From DATDAW01 sp036524675 (GTDB taxonomy: Bacteria; Verrucomicrobiota; Verrucomicrobiia; Chthoniobacterales; DASVRZ01), in the NCBI GenBank assembly GCA_036524675.1, contig DATDBU010000156.1, positions 1-42,204 on the forward strand: a DNA stretch of 42,204 nt, given 5' to 3'. Position 1 is the first letter of the stretch, and every line of letters begins with the position of its first letter. Of the stretch, positions 15,940 through 21,937 are shown piece after piece. The notes below the pieces were generated by a model. It did no database searches. It worked only from the letters and a program-made list of their open reading frames with translations, and was not told the DNA's origin. Position numbers and translations under genes: made by a program.

Positions 15940-17148
15940 ATGACCTCCCCCCCATCCTGCTCCATCTACAAACGCGTCGCCGTTACCGCCCTGGGCGTCG
16001 TCAGTCCGCTTGGTATCGGTGCCTCAGAAACATTCTCTTCGCTCCGGAAAAACCGCGACTGCATCGAACCTGTCACGGCCTTTGACGTTTCGGACACGCG
16101 CTGCAAAACGGCAGGGCACGTTCCATCCGATTTCCTCAACTCGGAAAGTCGCCGGCACCCGCGCCTGCATCCAGCAGCGCACATGCTTGCCGCAGCCCTG
16201 CAGGAAGCGCTCGCGGGCTTTCGGGACGGTGTTGCCGAATTTTTCATTGCCGGCACAACCAGCGGAGGCATGTCTTTCGGCGAACAATTTTTCCGCAACC
16301 TGCTTGCGCGCCGCGGCAATCGTTTCAACGCCAGGTTGGTCGGCAATTATATGCCGCAAAAACCTGTGCTCGACGCGCTCGACATTGCCGGGCTGCGAAT
16401 TCCCATTCAGGTCATCGCAAATGCTTGCGCCACAGGGACCAATGCGATTGGGCACGCGTTCACCCTTATCCGTTCCGGGCGCTATAGAACCGTGCTGGCA
16501 GGAGGCTACGACACCTTGAGCGAGCTCGTTTTTGTCGGATTTGACGCGTTACAGGCGTCGACTCACGAAAAAATTCGCCCCTTCGACGCCACGCGCAGTG
16601 GTCTCGTCCTGGGTGAAGGCGCTGCCGTCCTCGCGCTCGAAGAAATGGAGCAGGCCAGAAACCGGGGAGCGCATATTTTGGGAGAGATAACTGGTTACGG
16701 AGTTTCGACGGACAACTATCATCTCACCCAGCCGAATCCTTCCGGCATCGGTCCCAAACTTGCCATGCAACGGGCCATTGATACCGCGGGCCGCCGGCCC
16801 GATGAAATCGACTATATCAACGCGCATGGCACGGCCACGCAATTTAATGACGCAACAGAGGGTGCCGCGATTTCGGAAATTTTCGGCAACGTCGCCGTGA
16901 GCTCCACGAAATCCATGATGGGACATTCCCTTGGCGCAGCCGGAGCCGTTGAAGCGGCAGTTTCGCTCCTCGCGCTCCAGCACCAATTCTTGCCGCCAAA
17001 CATCAATACCGTGCAAGCCGACCCTCAAAACACCTTTTCCATCGTCGCCAACCAATCGCGATCCGCCGACGTCCACGCAGTGGTCTCCAACTCCTTCGGC
17101 TTCGGCGGCACGAATGCGTCCATCGTGCTTGAGGCGCACGATAAATGA
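15940..17148 (+). CDS. Beta-ketoacyl-ACP synthase (FabF-like), catalytic
   Basis: The 402-residue enzyme is a complete type II ketosynthase. The nucleophile Cys163 is in NACATGTNAIG, His296 in INAHGTATQFND, Lys324 and His329 in STKSMMGHSLGAAG. The C-terminal NSFGFGGTNASIV closes the thiolase fold. It condenses malonyl-ACP with an acyl-ACP. Its neighbour at 17600-18676 is a related protein without the catalytic residues, a pairing seen for ketosynthase/chain-length-factor heterodimers of type II polyketide systems. It is not in a fab cluster, and no acyl carrier protein is nearby. A palindrome GTTGA-N5-TCAAC (15860-15874) lies upstream. No ribosome binding site is visible. Confidence 0.92.
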   Translation: MTSPPSCSIYKRVAVTALGVVSPLGIGASETFSSLRKNRDCIEPVTAFDVSDTRCKTAGHVPSDFLNSESRRHPRLHPAAHMLAAALQEALAGFRDGVAEFFIAGTTSGGMSFGEQFFRNLLARRGNRFNARLVGNYMPQKPVLDALDIAGLRIPIQVIANACATGTNAIGHAFTLIRSGRYRTVLAGGYDTLSELVFVGFDALQASTHEKIRPFDATRSGLVLGEGAAVLALEEMEQARNRGAHILGEITGYGVSTDNYHLTQPNPSGIGPKLAMQRAIDTAGRRPDEIDYINAHGTATQFNDATEGAAISEIFGNVAVSSTKSMMGHSLGAAGAVEAAVSLLALQHQFLPPNINTVQADPQNTFSIVANQSRSADVHAVVSNSFGFGGTNASIVLEAHDK

Positions 17149-17168
17149 CTAATGACTAATGACCAATG
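17145..17168. repeat. Left heptamer repeat of the S23 cassette (ATGACTA units)
   Basis: Two ATGACTA units and one ATGACCA unit run directly from the stop of the ketosynthase gene into the start of the four-helix-bundle gene; the start ATG at 17159 lies inside the third unit. They are the reverse complement of the TAGTCAT units at 17555-17595, so the two tracts are inverted repeats around the gene. Confidence 0.8.
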
Positions 17169-17554
17169 TGCCTCAGAAGTTTGATCTCGAAGAGCGGACG
17201 GCGGTTTTCGGCGAAGAGATAATTGAGTATTGCCTTTCGTTAACGACAGGGCCGGTAACTTCTCCGTTGATCAGTCAACTTGTTCGGGCCGGCACAAGTA
17301 TTGGCGCCAACTATTGCGAAGCAGATGACGCCGAGAGCAAAAAAGATTTTCGTCATAAAATCGGCCTCTGCAGAAAAGAAGCACGGGAAGCCAAATACTG
17401 GCTGCGCATGATCGCAAAGGCAGTTCCCAAAGACAAAGCCGCGGCTCGCACCCTCTGGACGGAAGCTAAAGAACTCCATCTGATCTTCGTTTCCATCATA
17501 CGGACAACTGACAGCAACATTCGCAATGAAAAAGCCAACCGCAGGCTGGAGTAA
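17159..17554 (+). CDS. Four-helix bundle protein, S23/IVS family
   Basis: The 131-residue protein matches the four-helix-bundle family named for open frames in 23S rRNA intervening sequences (TIGR02436, related to the Avd protein of diversity-generating retroelements). Diagnostic stretches are FDLEERTAVFGEEIIEY, LVRAGTSIGANYCEADDAESKKDF and LCRKEAREAKYWLRMI. The molecular role of free-standing members is not established. It lies exactly between the stop of one ketosynthase and the start of the other and is bracketed by inverted heptamer repeats (17145-17168 and 17555-17595), as if inserted as a cassette. The start used is inside the left repeat; a GTG at 17168 is an alternative. Confidence 0.88.
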   Translation: MTNVPQKFDLEERTAVFGEEIIEYCLSLTTGPVTSPLISQLVRAGTSIGANYCEADDAESKKDFRHKIGLCRKEAREAKYWLRMIAKAVPKDKAAARTLWTEAKELHLIFVSIIRTTDSNIRNEKANRRLE

Positions 17555-17595
17555 GACATTAGTCATTAGTCATTAGTCATTAGTCATTAGTCATT
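17555..17595. repeat. Right heptamer repeat of the S23 cassette (TAGTCAT units)
   Basis: Nearly six uninterrupted units of GTCATTA follow the stop codon of the four-helix-bundle gene at once and end five bases before the ATG of the next gene. The tract is inverted relative to 17145-17168. A solitary two-unit copy lies at 1031-1043. Confidence 0.85.
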
Positions 17596-17599
17596 CCCC

Positions 17600-18676
17600 A
17601 TGACCTTCATCTCCGGCATTGGCCTCGTTACTCCATTCGGCGCAGATCTCGACCAAATTTGGGATCATCTCCTTGCCGGCGAACCTCCAGTGGCTGAGCT
17701 ACTTACAACATCCTTCGCCGATCAAACCTTCCCGTATCTGACAGTTCCACGCGATACGATCCGGAAATTTGAACGCCATCCGCGCCTTCGTCGCTCCAGC
17801 GAGATCTCCCATTTTTCTGTCATTGCCGGGCTCAACGCCATGGCTGACGCTGGCATGGATCCCAAAGCGCCGCCGCCCAACACGGGGGTCGTTTTCGCCG
17901 TTTCCTCGGGCGGCGTCCGATACACGCGGCGTTTCTTTGACGGTCTTGTTCACGGGGGCTCCGCAGCGGCCAGCCCCCTACTGTTCCCCGAAACGGTTTA
18001 CAATGCTCCAGCCAGTCACCTGGCGGCTTTTTTGGGCCTCGATGGCATCAACTACACCGCAGTCGGCGATTCTTCGGTTGGCATTTCGGCACTCGCGATG
18101 GCTGTTGACCTCATCGAAACTGGCCAGCTTGACCACTGCGTCGTCGTCGGTGCCGAAGAAGCCGATTGGATTCTGTGTCAGGCTTTTAAAAGCTGGCGCG
18201 CCTTCCGCCCATCGGATCGGTTGCGCGCCTTCGGTCCGGCGAGCGAAAGAAGCACCGTTTTTTCCGAAGGCGCGGGAGCCGTCGTTTTATCCCGTGAAGG
18301 TCCGGTTCAGATCAAAAAAATCCACGCCGGCCTCCCTTTCTTCCGCCAGTCGGAAGCCAAAAACACCTTGAGATCCGTCTTCGAAGAACTGGCCCAGGAT
18401 GAAACCGTCTCCGGCGTTATCTCTGGGGCCAACGGCACCGCCTTCGATGACATGGAACATCAGGTCCTTGATGCCTTATTTCCCGAAGCACCGGTTTATG
18501 CGGTTAAGGAAATGTTTGGCGAATCGCTCGGGGCCAGCGGGATACAGCAGACCGCCGCAGGCGTATTGGCTTTGCGAAAACAAGCATTCCCGAATGTGGA
18601 CGTCCGGCCAAAGTCCGTCCTCATCTCGACCCTTGGCTACAACGCCCAGGCTGCCGGCGCGATCCTCGCCCTTTAG
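17600..18676 (+). CDS. Ketosynthase-like protein lacking catalytic residues (chain-length-factor-like)
   Basis: The 358-residue protein keeps the thiolase fold (N-terminal SGIGLVTPFGADLDQIW, EGAGAVVL, terminal LGYNAQAAGAIL). The nucleophile Cys is Ser148 (VGDSSVGISAL), the first catalytic His is Asn268 (ISGANGTAF), and the second is Glu298 (KEMFGESLGASG); Lys293 is kept. This is the pattern of a non-condensing partner subunit and not of decay, because the frame and fold are intact. It is probably the heterodimer partner of the ketosynthase at 15940-17148. It converges on lptB with only six bases between the stop codons. The product of the pair is unknown. Confidence 0.82.
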   Translation: MTFISGIGLVTPFGADLDQIWDHLLAGEPPVAELLTTSFADQTFPYLTVPRDTIRKFERHPRLRRSSEISHFSVIAGLNAMADAGMDPKAPPPNTGVVFAVSSGGVRYTRRFFDGLVHGGSAAASPLLFPETVYNAPASHLAAFLGLDGINYTAVGDSSVGISALAMAVDLIETGQLDHCVVVGAEEADWILCQAFKSWRAFRPSDRLRAFGPASERSTVFSEGAGAVVLSREGPVQIKKIHAGLPFFRQSEAKNTLRSVFEELAQDETVSGVISGANGTAFDDMEHQVLDALFPEAPVYAVKEMFGESLGASGIQQTAAGVLALRKQAFPNVDVRPKSVLISTLGYNAQAAGAILAL

Positions 18677-18682
18677 CCACTC

Positions 18683-19492
18683 TTACATCTTAAACCGTTC
18701 GCCGAGATACAGCTGACGGCTGATCGGATCATTGACGAGAAAAGCCGAGCTTCCTTGCGTTTCGACTCTGCCTTCGAAAAGCAGATACGCACGATCCACA
18801 ATGCTCAACGTTTCGCGGACATTATGGTCAGTAATAAGGATTCCCAGTCCAGCGGCTCGCAGGTTGGTAATAATCTGTTGCACTTCGTTGACCGCGATCG
18901 GATCGACGCCGCTAAACGGTTCGTCGAGCATCAACAAACTCGGATTCGTTACTAGCGATCGCGCAATGGTCAGCCGCCGCTTTTCACCGCCGGAAAGGGT
19001 CAGCGCCATGTTTTTAGCGATGTGCTCGATCCCGAATTGGACCAGCAACTCTTCGCAGCGCTGTTTACGCACCTTCCGATCCAGCGCAGTTGTCTCCAAA
19101 ATTGCCATGATGTTTTCTTCAACGGTCAACTTCCGAAAAATCGATTCTTCCTGTGGCAAATATCCCATCCCCATCCGTGCACGACGATGCATGGGCAGAT
19201 GTGTCACATCCTCGCCGTTGAACACCACTTTACCGCCATCAGGCCGGATCAATCCGACAATCATGTAAAAACTGGTGGTTTTTCCTGCGCCATTCGGCCC
19301 GAGCAAACCGACGACTTCTCCCTTGCCCACCGAGATGTCGGCCCCGTTGACCACGCTCCGGCCTCCGTAAATTTTGACAAGCTTCTGCGTTGAAAGCAGC
19401 GGCTTTCCTCCCTCCCCGACGAGGTCGTTCAAGCTTTGTGTTTCGGCCTCAATGGGGCTCCGGACGTTACCTTGGGGCATTGTTGCTGGCAT
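18683..19492 (-). CDS. lptB: Lipopolysaccharide export ABC ATPase LptB
   Basis: This cytoplasmic ATPase drives extraction of lipopolysaccharide from the inner membrane with LptFG. The Walker A motif is GPNGAGKTT, the signature LSGGEKRR, and Walker B LLMLDEPFSGVDP; the LptB-type Q-loop YLPQEESIFRKLTVEENI is typical. About 269 residues from the ATG at 19492; the frame stays open upstream to 19696, but that part lies inside lptA in another frame and is basic and non-conserved. A second ATG at 19480 is possible, and neither has a ribosome binding site. The gene overlaps the end of lptA by 26 bases, so coupling is likely. LptF/LptG are not in the window. Confidence 0.94.
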   Translation of the reverse strand: MPATMPQGNVRSPIEAETQSLNDLVGEGGKPLLSTQKLVKIYGGRSVVNGADISVGKGEVVGLLGPNGAGKTTSFYMIVGLIRPDGGKVVFNGEDVTHLPMHRRARMGMGYLPQEESIFRKLTVEENIMAILETTALDRKVRKQRCEELLVQFGIEHIAKNMALTLSGGEKRRLTIARSLVTNPSLLMLDEPFSGVDPIAVNEVQQIITNLRAAGLGILITDHNVRETLSIVDRAYLLFEGRVETQGSSAFLVNDPISRQLYLGERFKM

Positions 19493-20114
19493 TGGAAGGC
19501 GACGCCGTTTTCGGCGCGTTACTATTTTGAATAATCGTCCTCGTCGCACCCCGGGTTTTGAGGCGGCCGTCTCGATATAATTCCATGACTGTGCCGGGTT
19601 CCGTAGCAAGATGCAAATTCGGCCCCTGCTGAATTTGTGGTATTCCACCCGAAAGCACCATCTTGCCGTCTGCCGCCGTGTAGACCGCTTTTTCACCCTT
19701 GCCGGTCGACTTTTCGTCGGCGCTACCGTTCTGACCTTTGCGGATACTGATGATATAAACGTTACCTTCCGCGACGGCCTCTTTGAGACCGCCCTCTTCG
19801 TTGTCGTTGAGATAAACCGTCAATGCATCACAACGCAGGCTGAACTGCGGATCCTGCACCTGAACGTTCCCGGAAAACACCGCCGTATGCGTCTTCGAAT
19901 TGAACGTCGCTTCGTTCGCGGCATTGATAATCGTGGGCCCCTTTGCCTTTCCGCTGCTGTCGCCCAGAAAATTCATCCCGGAATCCTTTTTCCCACCGGA
20001 TGAAGCGGCTGCCGTTGGCGTCGCAGATCCCGTTGTCTGAGCCTCAACGTCCCCGCCGCCAACAGCGAAAAACAAAGCAGCTACGATTAAGAAGATGTTG
20101 ATTCTATTTCCCAT
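19467..20114 (-). CDS. lptA: LptA/OstA-like periplasmic protein
   Basis: LptA bridges the periplasm in lipopolysaccharide transport. The 215-residue product has a signal peptide (NIFLIVAALFFAVGG, cleavage near EAQ), a Ser/Gly/Ala-rich linker, then an OstA-type beta-jellyroll: INAANEATFNSKTHTAVFSGNVQVQDPQFSLRCDALTVYL, GLKEAVAEGNVYI and KAVYTAADGKMVLSGG, the expected repeating pattern. The last 25 residues are a Ser/Asn/Pro-rich tail. It lies between lptC-like and lptB genes and starts nine bases after the former. The fold assignment is firm; the longer linker and tail are unlike E. coli LptA. Confidence 0.87.
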   Translation of the reverse strand: MGNRINIFLIVAALFFAVGGGDVEAQTTGSATPTAAASSGGKKDSGMNFLGDSSGKAKGPTIINAANEATFNSKTHTAVFSGNVQVQDPQFSLRCDALTVYLNDNEEGGLKEAVAEGNVYIISIRKGQNGSADEKSTGKGEKAVYTAADGKMVLSGGIPQIQQGPNLHLATEPGTVMELYRDGRLKTRGATRTIIQNSNAPKTASPSNASNNAPR

Positions 20115-20122
20115 TGGAAGGG

Positions 20123-20677
20123 CTATTGGGACGGACTGGCCGCCGGATTACTCCCGGATCGATTGGAATGCGATTGTATCGACGAACGGTCAAAAATTTC
20201 CATGCGGATATTGCTGAAAAAACGGCCGCTTTTTTCCTGGGTATTGAATTCCATACCTTTGCCCGTGATCTGAAAATCACGACGCTTCACCGTAACGTCT
20301 TCGGTGCTGGAAATGAGGTTCGTTGTCATATTGAGGGTGGCAGTCGGCAGACTGATGAGCATTTCGGATGCCCCCGACTCGTCAAAGCTCTCGATGCGTA
20401 AGTTCGTCAGGTCAACCGTGTCCTGGCCGGTCCGCACAGCGCCGTCGGCATCGAACTGCATCCGCAAAACACCATCCAGGTTGTAATACGGCAAATGAAT
20501 TCCCTTGACGGGCTGCCCCGGTGGGACGACGAGGTCGAATTTTGGCGCTTCCGGGTCGGACTTGGGCTTCCCCTTTTTTTTCCTCGCAGCCTCTGCGTCT
20601 TGAGCGTGTAACGCACCGGCTGCGACAACTCCAAAGGACAGCACACAGACAACTAATACGCTAAGCCAACGCCGCAT
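20123..20677 (-). CDS. lptC: LptC-like lipopolysaccharide export protein
   Basis: The 184-residue product has an N-terminal membrane anchor or signal peptide (RWLSVLVVCVLSFGVVAAGAL) and a Lys-rich segment. A beta-rich domain follows, beginning PGQPVKGIHLPYYNLDGVLRMQF and running through SLPTATLNMTTNLISSTEDVTVKRRDFQITGKGMEFN, the LptC pattern of a repeated 'T...G' strand. LptC receives lipopolysaccharide from LptBFG and hands it to LptA. The frame is open to 20968, but the upstream part overlaps kdsA; the ATG at 20677 starts the signal segment and overlaps the kdsA end by 17 bases. Gene order kdsA-lptC-lptA-lptB supports the call. Confidence 0.82.
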   Translation of the reverse strand: MRRWLSVLVVCVLSFGVVAAGALHAQDAEAARKKKGKPKSDPEAPKFDLVVPPGQPVKGIHLPYYNLDGVLRMQFDADGAVRTGQDTVDLTNLRIESFDESGASEMLISLPTATLNMTTNLISSTEDVTVKRRDFQITGKGMEFNTQEKSGRFFSNIRMEIFDRSSIQSHSNRSGSNPAASPSQ

Positions 20678-21464
20678 GGATCTTGAGAAGTTGTGCCAGT
20701 ACACCTGGCAAATCGGCAAGCGGGACTTGGTTCGGACCGTCAGAAAGCGCTTCAGCCGGGTTCTCATGCGTCTCCATGAACACACCGTCACATCCAGCGG
20801 CAACTGCAGCTCGAGCAAGGACCGGCGCAAGAATTCCGTCCCCGCTGGTATTTTCACCGCCGCCTCCAGGCCTCTGCACCGAGTGAGTCGCGTCGAACAC
20901 CACAGGGAATCCCTGCTCGCGAATCCAATAGAGCGACCGCATATCAGCAACCAGATTATTGTATCCAAAGGTCGTCCCGCGCTCCGTGAAGAAAAAATTG
21001 TCGCAACCGCCGGCTCTTAGTTTCACAGCGATGTTTTTGACGTCCCACGGCGCGAGGAATTGCCCCTTTTTGACATTCACCACGCGTCCTGTCCCCGCCG
21101 CCGCAAGAATCAAATCTGTCTGGCGACACAGGAAAGCAGGGATCTGCAGAATATCGATGTACCTGGCGGCGATTTCTGCCTCCTGGTTCGTGTGAACGTC
21201 GGTCGTGACTGGCACTTTCAGCTCGGCACCAATTTCGCTGAGAATACGGCAACCTTCCTCCACGCCGATTCCGCGATACGACTTCACAGAGGTTCGATTG
21301 GCCTTGTCATACGAGGCTTTGAACACGAAATCTGCACCGAGTTCCGCGCAAATTGCGGCGATCCGGCGGGCCATTTTCCAGACAAATTCCTCGGACTCGA
21401 TGACGCAGGGTCCGAGGATAAAGACCGGTTTCCCGGTCGGATGGGGAAGACGAAATGAGGGCAG
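20661..21464 (-). CDS. kdsA: 3-deoxy-D-manno-octulosonate 8-phosphate synthase KdsA
   Basis: KdsA condenses arabinose 5-phosphate with phosphoenolpyruvate to make the Kdo precursor. FILGPCVIESEE, FKASYDKANRTSV, VTTDVHTNQEAEIAA, the metal-site Cys in LCRQTDLILAAAGTG, KKGQFLAPWD and DATHSVQRPG are all present. The first ATG in frame (21374) lies inside the conserved core and would remove GPCVIES. The frame is open back to the DUF1844 stop (21480) without ATG, GTG or TTG. A CTG at 21464 is the best candidate start, giving 267 residues, near the usual 275. The true start is uncertain. A TTCTGCC-type repeat fills the spacer. Confidence 0.88.
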   Translation of the reverse strand: MPSFRLPHPTGKPVFILGPCVIESEEFVWKMARRIAAICAELGADFVFKASYDKANRTSVKSYRGIGVEEGCRILSEIGAELKVPVTTDVHTNQEAEIAARYIDILQIPAFLCRQTDLILAAAGTGRVVNVKKGQFLAPWDVKNIAVKLRAGGCDNFFFTERGTTFGYNNLVADMRSLYWIREQGFPVVFDATHSVQRPGGGGENTSGDGILAPVLARAAVAAGCDGVFMETHENPAEALSDGPNQVPLADLPGVLAQLLKIHAALA

Positions 21465-21479
21465 AAGGCGTGAAGGCGT
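21455..21479. repeat. TTCTGCC-type repeat in the kdsA leader
   Basis: Read on the minus strand, CGCCTTCACGCCTTCTGCCC fills the 15-base gap after the DUF1844 stop and the presumed start region of kdsA. Similar tracts lie at 12996-13020, 26111-26136 and 26221-26252. It may have displaced the original kdsA start. Confidence 0.4.
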
Positions 21480-21905
21480 TTAGGCGCCGTAGGATTTGGT
21501 GAATTTTTTCCGGGAATCAGAAGGCGCTTCGGTCGACGCAATGCTCTCAGCGGGAGCGGATTGTTCGACTTCTGGAGGCTCTACAGCAACCGGAGCTGGT
21601 TCGTGTTCGGCAGGCGGTTCTCCGCCGCCGCGACTGACTTCGACGTAAGCCATGCGCAAGCTGGTGAGCGCGTTGCCAATTACACGGCTCTCATCAGAGC
21701 TGAGATTGCCACGAGTTTTCTCCTGAATCATTTCCAGCTGATCGATGAACATCCGGGCAGCGTCGAGATTGACTTCGGTCTCGCCAGTATGCGGATGCGG
21801 AAATTGACCAAGAAACAATGCGGCGTTCTGCGACTGCAACATCACGAATTCGATGAAACGTTGCGCCATTTCGCCTGAAAGGCTGGTAGTTTGGACTTCG
21901 GCCAT
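21480..21905 (-). CDS. DUF1844-domain protein
   Basis: The 141-residue protein has the whole DUF1844 domain in residues 10-90: FIEFVMLQSQNAALFLGQFPHP, EVNLDAARMFIDQLEMIQEKTRGNL and ALTSLRMAYVEVS. The remainder is an acidic, Pro/Ala-rich disordered tail (APVAVEPPEVEQSAPAES) with a basic end. DUF1844 proteins are common in PVC and related Gram-negative bacteria; no function is established. It lies 32 bases after an M16 peptidase gene and directly before kdsA in an envelope cluster, so an envelope-related role is possible. It is probably cytoplasmic, as no signal peptide is seen. Confidence 0.85.
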   Translation of the reverse strand: MAEVQTTSLSGEMAQRFIEFVMLQSQNAALFLGQFPHPHTGETEVNLDAARMFIDQLEMIQEKTRGNLSSDESRVIGNALTSLRMAYVEVSRGGGEPPAEHEPAPVAVEPPEVEQSAPAESIASTEAPSDSRKKFTKSYGA

Positions 21906-21937
21906 GAGTTTGGTAGGCGGTTAAAAGCTGTCAGTTG

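Noticed and set aside
17145..17595. CRISPR-like array
   Set aside because: The heptamer tracts are short, contiguous and without unique spacers, and no cas genes are present; they are inverted flanks of one gene.
20678..20968. N-terminal extension of the lptC-like protein
   Set aside because: It overlaps kdsA codons in another frame; the signal peptide begins at the ATG at 20677.
21284..21541. Separate minus-strand gene between DUF1844 and kdsA
   Set aside because: It overlaps both in a third frame and shows a Pro/Arg/Ser-rich, non-conserved product.
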